DNA from: Endotrypanum monterogeii
Taxonomy: Eukaryota; Euglenozoa; Kinetoplastea; Trypanosomatida; Trypanosomatidae
Length of the DNA stretch: 21,756 bases
NCBI GenBank assembly: GCA_000333855.2
Contig: CM007331.1
Location: 515,923-537,678 of the forward strand
Reading direction: 5' to 3'
This document shows, piece by piece, positions 9,611 through 18,300 of the stretch. The translations under genes and the position numbers were made by a program. The notes beneath the pieces are model-generated. The model was not told where the DNA came from. It did not search any database and worked only from the letters and a program-made list of their open reading frames with translations. Every line of letters starts with the position of its first letter. Position 1 is the stretch's first letter.

Positions 9611-10049
9611 TGTATTGCAAGGGTATATACCCGATTTCATGACGCAAGGGTCTGTTTCTGGCTCTAGGATGACCGCATTTGATTGTAGTTGTTCTTGAAT
9701 TTTTTTTTTTTTGTGTGTGTATGAGCGCATGTGTGGAGATACCCGTACGACGGTGAGCTGCGGGGGTTTCATTTGCTTTCTCCTGTGAATTTTCTTGCAT
9801 AACTTGTTGACGTGTAAATGTGTGCGATTCGCGTTCAATAAAAAGCCACGAAGCCTGGTCACCGCTCTCATCCTCAGTCATATGAGGAGGTTGGGAGAGG
9901 AGGGACAGGCGCCAGCGGTAGAAAGAAACGGAGCACATGTATATTTACGCGTTATGGAGGCATTTGGACCACATCGCTGCATCTTTCATGCGTCACTCGG
10001 TGTTCTTCCATGGCACAGGTGTAGCAGGGAGAGGAGGATATCCCCACGA

Positions 10050-10069
10050 GTGTGTGTGTGTGTGTGTGT
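10050..10069. repeat. (GT)n microsatellite
   Basis: A perfect GT run of ten units in the spacer after the small POLR2M-like gene. Confidence 0.9.
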
Positions 10070-10254
10070 CTTGTCACCTTTGTATTCATTTTTGCCTGCT
10101 CGTGATTAGCCCCTCTGCGCGCTCGATGCGGTAAAGCGCCTTTCTAAGCACTAAATGTGTACAGATACATCCCCAGTCGAACGCTTAGCGTACACGTAAA
10201 AAAAAAGTGCACTGACACGGTAGTGTTGCCAACAGGACGTGTAGGATCCAGTCA

Positions 10255-10255
<1 letters not shown>

Positions 10256-10285
<30 letters not shown>
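10256..10285. repeat. (CA)n microsatellite
   Basis: A perfect CA run of about fifteen units. It has the opposite strand orientation to the GT run 190 bases upstream, so the two could pair in RNA to close a loop of about 185 bases. No function is shown. Confidence 0.9.
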
Positions 10286-10286
<1 letters not shown>

Positions 10287-10425
10287 AAAACTCGTATGCG
10301 TCACTATACCTTCCAATCATTATTTGTGATGGGTTCTCTTTAAGCGGTCACCACTTCTCCCCCCTGCTCTGCAGGTTGCTCTCCCACCCGTTTCCCGGTT
10401 GTGTGGTTATCCTCCGCTCCACAAC

Positions 10426-10453
10426 GTTTTTCTCCTCCTTTCATTTACTTGAG
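10426..10453 (+). promoter_or_regulatory. Candidate trans-splice acceptor for the RSPH14-like gene
   Basis: A T/C tract with one short purine break ends in CTTGAG, with the AG at 10452-10453. The ~127 bases between it and the start codon at 10580 contain no ATG. Another AG follows at 10465-10466. The exact site is inferred. Confidence 0.5.
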
Positions 10454-10579
10454 CAACACACATCAGCGTAGCACCATCCACCGCTGCATTTCCTCTTCTA
10501 AGAATAAAAAAAAAGAAAGAGAGAGAAGAAGAAGCGGCGATCTGACTCACCGCAGCCCCTCTTCAGTTGAGCTGAGCCG

Positions 10580-11788
10580 ATGTGGAGTGTTATTCGGCAG
10601 CGTCAGGGCCTCGAGCCCAACGAAGCCCCACAGCTTCCCGATTCCCTTCACAACGCACATCAGCGTTGTATCTTGCTCCATGCGGTAAGACCCTATGTAC
10701 CATACATAAGTCCCACTCTCTTTAGCAAAGCCTACGGCGATTTTGTGTACCTCAAAATCCGCCGCTGGCTCCTTGACGAGCTTGTTGATGTTCGACTGCA
10801 GGCAGTAGAACACCTCATCGAGCTCTACAAGGAAAAGCGTGAGCACTGCGTGGAAAGCCTTGCGTACGGCATGCTTCCAATTCTTCTTTCTACCTTAGAC
10901 AGCGATGAAAGCCCCATTTTGCGTGAGCGCGCTGGGATAGCGCTCGAGCTCCTTGTACGCGAGCCTCCCACGCAGCGACTGCTGCTCGGAGGAATCTCCA
11001 AGGAAGACGTCTCCCTCTATACATCGTCCCTGAAGGTGACCGCGCCCTCTCCGTTTCTCGCCTCCATTCTCGCCTCTTTGAAGGATGGGTGTGACGAGGT
11101 TGTTTTGATAGGTCTTCGTGTCGTCTTAGCGTGTCACATGTGGCACAACTCATTCGCTTTGACTGCTGCTCTTGTAAGAGGAGGGCTAGTTTCCATATTG
11201 ATTGACCTAATACAATCGACGAACACATCGACGCAGACTTTTGCCTGCTCCGCGATGCGGCAGGTTTTCCAGGTGAAAGAGGCCCATGTGGAACTTCTCA
11301 AGCATCGTGTTGTACACATATTAACCAAGACAATTGCCAATACAGAGACTGTAGCCCTTGTCGCAGAGGCTTCCGAAGATATCTCGCTCATATGTGAGTA
11401 CGCCCAGGGACGGCGCGACGCAGTTGAGTGTGGCACACTTGCTTGTCTTCTCCCGTATCTGTGCAACTCTAATTTGACACTGCGCGTCGCTGTGTACAGT
11501 GCGGCTGCTCAGATCACCGTGTTGGAGGCGGCGAAGATGCAGGCGACAGAGGCTGGTTATCCAGAGGAACTCGTGAGGGAGATAGCCCGCGAAGATGAAC
11601 GCGATGTTCTTATTCACATGCTGCGACTCGTCTACCACTTGGCTGAGTGGCCAGCTGCGCGTCTGACTCTGCAAACATGCCTGCCACGGGTTTTGGAGCT
11701 CCAGCAAATTGCGCAAGGCGATGACGGCGTCATATTCGCCTTATCACAGGTGGAGGGCCTCCTCAAGAAAAAAGTCAGCGTGAGGTAG
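10580..11788 (+). CDS. RSPH14: Armadillo-repeat protein, radial spoke RSPH14-like
   Basis: A 402-residue all-helical protein with repeated two- or three-helix units along its length, each with the Leu/Ala/Val spacing of armadillo or HEAT repeats. Examples are residues ~60-85 (VDVRLQAVEHLIELYKEK), ~98-128 (MLPILLSTLDSDESP then a helix) and ~300-325. There is no membrane segment. The block from AYGDF (51-55), through a repeat, to TQRLLLGG (131-138) resembles the N-terminal region of radial spoke head protein 14 (RTDR1), which has an aFGd-x-alPkL block and the same repeat spacing. The animal protein is about 350 residues, so length fits. If correct, the product is an axonemal radial spoke component needed for the flagellar beat. 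The ATG at 10580 is the first after the candidate acceptor. Armadillo proteins resemble one another, so a different axonemal one (for example an ARMC protein) is the main alternative. Confidence 0.6.
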   Translation: MWSVIRQRQGLEPNEAPQLPDSLHNAHQRCILLHAVRPYVPYISPTLFSKAYGDFVYLKIRRWLLDELVDVRLQAVEHLIELYKEKREHCVESLAYGMLPILLSTLDSDESPILRERAGIALELLVREPPTQRLLLGGISKEDVSLYTSSLKVTAPSPFLASILASLKDGCDEVVLIGLRVVLACHMWHNSFALTAALVRGGLVSILIDLIQSTNTSTQTFACSAMRQVFQVKEAHVELLKHRVVHILTKTIANTETVALVAEASEDISLICEYAQGRRDAVECGTLACLLPYLCNSNLTLRVAVYSAAAQITVLEAAKMQATEAGYPEELVREIAREDERDVLIHMLRLVYHLAEWPAARLTLQTCLPRVLELQQIAQGDDGVIFALSQVEGLLKKKVSVR

Positions 11789-11937
11789 ACGGCCTAAAGT
11801 GATGAGGGGGTCCCACAGGATAGAAACAACTCCCGCGCACCTCAATGTTCTCTCATCACTCCAGTCGATAAGGTAGCAGGGCAATTTCGTTTGGGATTAT
11901 CTCCTTATCTTTACCTTTCTCATCGTTGCACCGATGT

Positions 11938-11948
11938 CCCCCCCCCCC
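11938..11948. repeat. Homopolymer C run
   Basis: Eleven consecutive C, followed by CTC units. Runs this long are prone to length errors in sequencing and assembly. It lies in the spacer, so no gene call depends on it. Confidence 0.85.
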
Positions 11949-12131
11949 TCCTCCTCTTCCTCAGGAAGAGCCCAGTCGCCTTTATGTACATTTCAATTGT
12001 CATTCATCCACCTTCTCCCACCCATGTATGCTGCAGATAGCGACTAAAGGGATCGGGCTAGCCGTGCCTTGGATACTGAGCGAAAAAAAATGTTTGACGG
12101 TCTTTGACAGCCTGGGAGGAGGACCCCTCAA

Positions 12132-12151
12132 CATGCATGCATGCATGCATA
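12132..12151. repeat. (GCAT)n tandem repeat
   Basis: Four to five tandem GCAT units in the 3' spacer of the RSPH14-like gene. The unit is self-complementary, so the tract is a perfect palindrome and could form a hairpin. Confidence 0.85.
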
Positions 12152-12400
12152 CATTACCGCGCCGAGAGCGAGGAGTGTAGATGTCATTGACGACATCGCG
12201 TGATGAAATACCCTGAAGAGTCTGTAACGACGTGTGCAGCAACGCTGTTTCATTGTTGAAGGCTGGGACACCTCACGGAGCAAGGAACCAAAAGAGGACT
12301 TACCTGTCTGTTAACATCGATCTTTACGCTCTCTCCTCGCGGTGTCCGTTTTTTTTTTCTTTTGCAAACACCGTACCTCCCACGTAAAGTTTCCCCTTCC

Positions 12401-12479
12401 ACTCTCTCTCTCTCTCTCTCTCTCTCATTGTCTCTTTTCCCTGTACGCCTCCTATCTATGGACGCGGGCTCCTGTTGAG
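12401..12479 (+). promoter_or_regulatory. CT-rich tract and candidate trans-splice acceptor for the MFS gene
   Basis: A CT repeat (12402-12426) continues as a mixed pyrimidine tract to about 12458. The first AG after it is at 12478-12479, with another at 12505-12506. From either AG to the start codon at 12597 there is no ATG. A CT tract followed by AG is a normal trypanosomatid acceptor. The choice between the two AGs is open. Confidence 0.55.
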
Positions 12480-12596
12480 TTCACCGATCTTAATTATTTT
12501 TTTGAGTACTCCGAACCGACTGGACGAACGTCATACGTGGCTAAGCCCCCCCCCTTACAGAACACTAAAGGCCCACATAGCAGCAGCAGGGTAAAC

Positions 12597-13931
12597 ATGG
12601 CAGGTAGAAGCCGTAGTGGAACTCGAAAAAAGTCAGTTGGCAGCTCGCCACCGACGGCCCGCGAACCTCTCATTATTGCAGCTGCCTTTCTCCACGGGGT
12701 AGTATGTGTCTCGAGTGTTCCAGTCTTGATGACGCAGGCTGAGTATGTGTCGTTCCCCTCCTCCGCCTACCTCGCCGCTTACCAACTGTGTTTCCTTTTT
12801 CCACAGCTCATCAGTACACTTGTTGCCGAACAACTCACGCTGCACGTGAGCTCCCTTTTTTTGCTCTTCCTGACGCTGATGTGTTACGCTGGAGGTTCAG
12901 TCGTCGTCTCAATGGGCATGTCGCAGCGTGCACTGTCGCTCATGTTCGCCTCTCGTTTGCTGAATGGTTTCTTTCAGCACGACAAGGCGCTATTTGCACT
13001 CGCCGCAAAAACGCTTCACATGTCGTCCACTTCCGTCAGCGCTTGGAGTGGCTACGGTATGATGGCTGGCATGGTGCTCAGCGGCATCGCGGCGGACGTC
13101 ATGAGGGATGCAATACGTGTGGCTGATTTCTTTATCGTGGTCGAAGCACTCGCTGCAGTATTGGTGCTCGCACGTTTTTTGTCAGGAAGTCGCACTCCTG
13201 TCGTGACTGCCCGGGCCAGTCAGGAGTACGCCCCATGGCTTTTTGGCCTGACACGGGCGCCGGCGGCCGTCTACCGTGCCTTAGCTGCCCTTGTGGCTGT
13301 AATGCTGGCTGCTTCAGTGAACCAGGTCGTGTATCCTTTTGTGGCGCCAGGCTACGGCCTTTCGTACTCCTTCACAGGTGTACACCTGGGCTTTAACCTG
13401 TTGCTTCAACTGGTGTGGATGCCATATGTGGTTGAGAACGCGCAACGCATAGCTCGGCGGTGGAAGCCAACCATATTGCATCGCGGCAGCTCAGATGAGA
13501 AACTGACCATTATGTCAGGAATCGTGCTGCTTGCCGGCTGCATTTTTGTTCCTCACGCCGCCGACCACGGACCCCTCGTATTCTATTCCACTTCACTGCT
13601 TTTAGTCGACATACCTGCCGGTGTCTTGGTCTCGCTCACCGTCACCGCTGCCCGGACCGCGTTTGGAAAGTCCACCAGAGACGCTCCGAAAATTGCGAGA
13701 CTGCTAGGGCACATTACGCAGATCGTGAAGATGTTCGCGGCGCCTATGCGAATGTGCATCTCAGAGAGCTTCACAGGCATGAAGTATCCGGTGCAGTGTA
13801 TCAGTGTCCCTCTAGTGATATACGCACTAGTGTACGTCCGCACGCACAGCGTTACCTACGCATTGGTGGCACTAGCGACCACGCTGCTTTTCATCACTCA
13901 CTCCGTCTCCACATTTGAAGGGGACCTCTAG
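12597..13931 (+). CDS. Major facilitator-type transporter (MFSD9/SLC22A18-like)
   Basis: A 444-residue integral membrane protein. A basic, Ser-rich cytosolic N-terminus (~24 residues) is followed by about 12 hydrophobic helices (roughly 25-46, 59-79, 85-107, 112-136, 150-168, 175-194, 223-243, 260-279, 304-322, 326-349, 366-388 and 399-436 as one or two helices). A loop at about 195-222 separates the two halves, and length and topology fit the major facilitator superfamily. The segment after helix 4 (ASRLLNGFFQHDKALFALAA, 118-137) followed by a glycine-rich fifth helix (GYGMMAGMVLSGIAADVM) recalls the drug:H+ antiporter-like group with MFSD9, MFSD10 and SLC22A18. The substrate is unknown. The ATG at 12597 is the first in-frame ATG; the frame upstream opens with GTG and translates a CT repeat. 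Charged loops (for example 283-303) are short. Family call moderate, membrane transporter call strong. Confidence 0.7.
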   Translation: MAGRSRSGTRKKSVGSSPPTAREPLIIAAAFLHGVVCVSSVPVLMTQAEYVSFPSSAYLAAYQLCFLFPQLISTLVAEQLTLHVSSLFLLFLTLMCYAGGSVVVSMGMSQRALSLMFASRLLNGFFQHDKALFALAAKTLHMSSTSVSAWSGYGMMAGMVLSGIAADVMRDAIRVADFFIVVEALAAVLVLARFLSGSRTPVVTARASQEYAPWLFGLTRAPAAVYRALAALVAVMLAASVNQVVYPFVAPGYGLSYSFTGVHLGFNLLLQLVWMPYVVENAQRIARRWKPTILHRGSSDEKLTIMSGIVLLAGCIFVPHAADHGPLVFYSTSLLLVDIPAGVLVSLTVTAARTAFGKSTRDAPKIARLLGHITQIVKMFAAPMRMCISESFTGMKYPVQCISVPLVIYALVYVRTHSVTYALVALATTLLFITHSVSTFEGDL

Positions 13932-14078
13932 ATTCCTTAATGTCGCTGAAGAACCCGCGACGGTCTGGGTTGTCGCTTTCCACTCGAGACCTCACAAAGA
14001 TATTTAGACACAATTTTTCCCCATAATACGTCACTCTAATAAGTTGATTCGACATCTTTTGTGTATCTGATGGGCCTC

Positions 14079-14092
14079 TCACCCCGGGGTGA
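14079..14092. repeat. Perfect 14-base palindrome
   Basis: TCACCCCGGGGTGA reads the same on both strands. It lies about 150 bases after the MFS stop codon. With no loop it would make only a poor hairpin, so a protein-binding site or chance are both possible. Confidence 0.6.
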
Positions 14093-14683
14093 TGGACAGT
14101 CCCCGTTAATTAGGGGGAGGATGAAGTTTAACTGGACACATCTTTTTTTTTTTTTGGAGGAGGACGGGGCGAAAGGGGTCCTTATACCGAGATTCGTTGA
14201 GATTCGCCTCTGCCCCCGCTCTTCTCTCTATCGCTTAATGCGCGGGAGCATACTGAAGGCGAGCATCAACCGGTTTCGTGTTGTTTCTATTTGCCTTTCC
14301 TGCAGCCGTTCACCTCCTCCACCTCTTCTCAGTGCGCAACTCCCTTATGCGCCGTCAATGTATTTACCGCTGCAGCGGCGCCGCGTTCAGGGTCACCTCT
14401 CTGATACACCCTGCGGCTCAGCCTAAAAGAAACAAATGCGTCATATAACAAGGTTTTTGTTGATTTTGCGTACTCAACATCTTCTTCATCGCTCGCTATC
14501 CAGTCGTTTTGTCCACGACGTCCTCCTCTCAGGGATGTGGGACCTGCGAGGGTTCGTATGCCAATATTGAACTTCTCAATAGTAGTAGTCACAGCATCGT
14601 GCGCTTAACCACTGAGCTGGAAAAGAAAAAGTTGTCCAAATGATGTAAACAGACATAGCCAGCCCGTGCGTGGAAGGTACACC

Positions 14684-14699
14684 ATTTTTTTTTTTTTAG
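14684..14699 (+). promoter_or_regulatory. Splice-acceptor-like poly-T plus AG
   Basis: Thirteen T followed directly by AG (14698-14699) is a textbook-like acceptor. It lies about 600 bases upstream of the SPAG17-like start codon, and several ATGs follow it (for example at 14707), so a leader beginning here would be poorly suited to translating the large gene. It may be an alternative acceptor or may give a short non-coding transcript. Confidence 0.35.
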
Positions 14700-14996
14700 G
14701 GCACTAAATGTAGCTTTGCGTGAGCGAGGAAGTGGTTTTTACCGCTAACATGTTGGGGCTGACTTTGTGAGGAAGCCGGTGCGTCTGTGCAGGACTTCCT
14801 GCAGCCTCCTTGGCATCCTCCTCCCCCCCTTTGTGAGGCTGCGCTCTGTCTGCTATGGCAACATCTGCCCATGTCGGTACGCATCGGGTTGCACGTACCA
14901 GCACTAATATGAGTTCATGGATGCAGACATACGGGGGGGGGTGAAGCGCTCACCACTACGTAAAAATAAACAAAGCAATGTAGAAAAGAAAAAAAA

Positions 14997-15031
14997 TATA
15001 TATAAATATATATATGTGTGTGTGTGTGTGT
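14997..15031. repeat. (TA)n followed by (GT)n microsatellite
   Basis: A TA-rich run turns into a clean GT run of about eight units. It lies inside the open frame upstream of the SPAG17-like start and translates to Tyr/Ile/Val/Cys strings, which argues that this part of the frame is not coding. Confidence 0.9.
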
Positions 15032-15186
15032 CTTTCATCTGCCACCGAAAAAAAAAAATAATAATGGCATCTACTCAGTACCAGCATCTCGGTAAGCTAG
15101 GGCTCAGGTCTACTTTTTCTCCTCCACTTCCTTTTTTTTTCTTCCCAACGCCGCCTTTAAATAGGGGTCACATTATTTCTTTACGT

Positions 15187-15216
15187 CTATTTTTTTTCTT
15201 TTTAAGGTTTCTACAG
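15187..15216 (+). promoter_or_regulatory. Candidate trans-splice acceptor for the SPAG17-like gene
   Basis: A T-rich tract (15187-15203) is followed by AG at 15205-15206 and a second AG at 15215-15216 in a CTACAG context. Neither leader contains an ATG before 15304, giving a 5' untranslated region of about 87-97 bases. This supports the 15304 start over the upstream in-frame ATGs. Confidence 0.6.
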
Positions 15217-15303
15217 CACCGCTGCACTTTGGGTGGCAATACGACACGGGGCATTTTGCACACCAACCGAGCAGTGCGGAGACGTGAACATTGCAGTGCG
15301 ATC

Positions 15304-18300
15304 ATGGGAATGGACACCGCAGCGTCCGGTGACAAATCCGGTAATTTTGGCAAACCTTTTCGCCCAATCGTCTTCCTCCTTACCTCGCACACACCTGACA
15401 ACCTCGACGCGCTGACAATTGCCAATCTTCTGAAGCCTCGCTTTAAAAAGGATGATTTTTATGTCGTCGACATTTCCAGCTCCCCTGAGATGGTGGTAGT
15501 GCCTGTTGAAACCAAAAAAAACACATCAAGTGAGGCGTCATTCCAAAATGCTGCGTCTGCGCTGCCATATAGAGTGAGTGCTGCTGTACAGAGTGCGCTA
15601 GCCAAGATTGACGCAAGTAGACAGGAGGCTTTGCGGGCGTTGGAAGCGGCGAGGGAGGCGGAGCTATCGGCTCTCCAAGCAGAGTACATAGAGGACGGCC
15701 TCTCAGCTGAGGAGGCACTTGCTGCTGCGCACACCGAACTGCGAGAGCGTTACGACGCAGAAGAAGATGACGGCGTCTCCCTGGAGGAGGATGGCAATGA
15801 TTCAAACTATGGGGGGCCCCTACCACCGTGCGTGTGTGTTGTAGGTGTGCCTCTTCTTCCTGCTGTTGTGGCTCGATTGGCGCGCGATGTGACCCATGTT
15901 TCGTCAGTAGTGCTGTTGGAATCGCCGTGCACTGTACGCGAACTGGCTGCTGCCCCTGGGTCCGGTGTGAAAACGACCCCCATCAACGTCACTGGAGCAC
16001 ACGCGCCAACCGATCGAGTCAAGGGGCGCGGCGCTAGTGCAAACTCTTCAGGGTCTTCGTTACCGAATGCAGCTCTCAAACAGCAAAGCCTATTGCTAAA
16101 GCCAGGTGCAAGCGCGGAAGAGGTGCTTGCAGTCTTCCGCGCAGCCGCATTAGCGCAGCCGATTGATACGTCTTTCCAGGACGTTCTCCTGGAGCACGTG
16201 GTGTATCCCACAGAAGGTGTGAGCAGTACCAGCTCCATCCCCCCCGCATCGGGAGCTGTCCGTCCCACCATCGCCCCAGCGCAGTTTCTGACCAACGTAG
16301 AGACTGTTGTCCTGCGCATTCTCTCCTCTTGGGTGCGGTACGATGCGTGGCGAGCGAACCGTTCTCTTGTCCAAGTCCCATTATATACACCCCTGATCGA
16401 TTCTGAAGCCGCCCTGCTGGCTGCCGCCTCCGAAGATGCTGCCGCCGCTGCTGCGGAGGCGGACAAGCGTTCGGGTAAACGGAAGAGTGGTTCCCCGGTG
16501 ACCTCTAGTAAGCAGGAAAAAAACACCCCATCGCCCCCTCTTGAAATCCCTACGACGGCACCAAATCCACGTACCATGGGGGAGGTTGCAGCCGAGCAGT
16601 TCGAATACATCGCATACATGCAGCGCTGTGTGGATAGGCTTTTTGATACAACCACCAACGAACCATTGTCAGCAGGGACTGCGGTGCAGCTTTGTCTTCA
16701 TGGGTGCGTTCATCAGGTTGCCTCTTCGCACTGTACATCGACACTGCGGACCTTAGCAGAGACGTCTGCAGCACAACTTGCCGAGGACGTCGCGAGCGCG
16801 TCCTCGGCATGTCGCACTGCAGTCGTGCTGTCCTCAGGTGCACCATTAGAGTCAGCTCATCTTGATGCCGCACTCGGGCGCGCCGAGGGATCTCCTGTGC
16901 AACGAATTCCAACGTTCCTATCCGGATCGGCAAAAGACACTCTGACGGCTAGCTCTGTTGAGGAGGCCCTTTCGCTCACTGTGACGGCACATGCAGGATC
17001 TGATGTGTTGCCCAGTGTTTCTGCCGCAGTTGTGATACCTTCAGGAAGCGGAGACGCACTGCACTGGATGCGCGATGCGCTCCTGTCGCGCGATCAGCAG
17101 GGATGGCACGTTGCCACTCAACAATGGGAGGAGACCGTCCTCTACTGTCTACACCAGTCTACCGCTGCCATCGGCGCACCGCGTACCCAACACGCTGTTT
17201 TCCTGCTTGACTGCCACACTACGTTTCCCCGCTTCTTTCATGAGGAGAGTTTTTTGGAGGAAGAGGGTCGACACTACACACCGTCGTCACTCGGTGACGA
17301 GACCGATGAGGATGAATTCTCTGAGTCGGAAACGGACTCCGTCGTTTCGCCCGCCAGTACAGCATCAGCTATGGGCGATGATAAGAGTGATGCCGCTACA
17401 GACGGCGTGGCCGCCAAGGCGACTTTTGCCATCAGTGGGGTGCAGCCTTCCCTGGTCCCTAAGGTAGATCATATTGATATTGTTCACCAGCACCTTCGGC
17501 GGCGGCGTGTGCTAGAGCAGGTACGGCTGTCCCATTCTCGGCTTCCTGTGCAAGAACTCTTAGGCTGCGATGCACCATGTCGTAGCGTGGTTACGGAAAC
17601 TCAGTGGATGCGGGCAGTCGACGGCACGGTAGTTGAGGTGGATCGCACAGCGGCAAACAGCGCGCAAGTGCGGTGCACCATCATCGACGCCCCGTCTGAG
17701 CTCCAGGCTGGATTCATGCTTGAATGCCCACCGTCGTTGATGAGTACCTCCGCAGAGGTCACTAGCCCAAACTCGAAAACGAAGGAGGCGCTGCCACAGC
17801 CCATTGTAGTATCAGGTGTCCGTGGGTTTTTGTCGGTGGGACGCCAACTTACTGTGATGACGGAGGTTGTAGCCGATAACACCCGGGCTGCGGCCCAAGC
17901 CGCCCACGCTGCAGCAGTTGCAGCCGCAAAGGAGGAAGCCCTTGCCCAATACGAAGCACAGTTCCGAACCCCCGGGAAGCCATCCAGGCCACGTGACAAG
18001 GCTGCACCTGGTTCTCAACTCACTCTGGAGCAGATTACCGAAACGCTCCTAGCTGCTGTCCCACCGGCTCCACCGTTACCCTCTGAAGAGGGTAGCGACT
18101 CGGAACCTTGCCCTGTGCCACGGGTGATGCGGATACACGCCCGTTTTCATCCACACGATTGTGTCATGACTGTCGTCACATCCCCGGCTGGCACACCAGG
18201 CATACAACTCCGATGTCTGCCACCCACTCTGCACTGTAGACATCTCGCGCGGCGACAGCTTCTTACAGTGCACGTCTGGATGGAGGGTCTCCTAAGCGTG

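Larger units (their letters stand above)
9611..10579 (+). other. Spacer between the POLR2M-like and RSPH14-like genes
   Basis: Contains a T run (~9699-9711), a GT run (10050-10069), a CA run (10256-10285) and the pyrimidine-rich acceptor region of the next gene (10426-10453). AATAAAA near 9837-9843 is a chance match to a metazoan polyadenylation signal; trypanosomatids place poly(A) sites by the downstream splice site. I see no gene here. Confidence 0.7.
11789..12596 (+). other. Spacer and leader before the MFS transporter gene
   Basis: Contains an 11-base C run followed by CTC units (11938-11960), a GCAT tandem repeat (12132-12151), a T run (12349-12358) and the CT tract before the next gene. 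The frame of the next gene is open back to 12342, but that codon is GTG and the translation crosses the T run and CT repeat (Phe and Ser-Leu strings), so it is not coding. I see no separate gene. Confidence 0.7.
13932..15303 (+). other. Spacer and leader before the SPAG17-like gene
   Basis: About 1.4 kb with T runs (~14143-14155, 14685-14697, 15130-15138 and 15190-15203), a 14-base palindrome (14079-14092), a TA/GT microsatellite (14997-15031) and a degenerate tRNA-like stretch on the - strand (14549-14620). The downstream gene's frame is open back to an ATG at 14917 and includes another ATG at 15064, but the translation crosses these simple repeats and poly-T tracts (Val-Cys and poly-Phe strings). 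I treat it as leader and spacer. No other convincing gene is seen. Confidence 0.65.

Noticed and set aside
12342..12596. N-terminal extension of the MFS gene
   Set aside because: It opens with GTG rather than ATG and crosses a T run and the CT repeat (poly-Phe and Ser-Leu strings). The only in-frame ATG is 12597.
14061..14426. 121-codon open frame in the MFS to SPAG17 spacer
   Set aside because: It starts with GTG, crosses a T run and shows no domain or repeat.
14549..14620. Functional tRNA gene on the - strand
   Set aside because: A-box-like and partial B-box-like segments are present, but the acceptor, anticodon and T stems do not pair. I keep it only as a degenerate tRNA-like element.
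14917..15303. 129-residue N-terminal extension of the SPAG17-like protein
   Set aside because: It translates TA/GT microsatellites and poly-T tracts and lies before the nearest splice acceptor. I kept the possibility as a finding rather than as coding sequence.
15807..16658. 283-codon open frame on the - strand
   Set aside because: It lies wholly inside the SPAG17-like gene on the opposite strand. Its Arg/Ser/Thr-rich composition fits a mirror of a GC-rich coding region.
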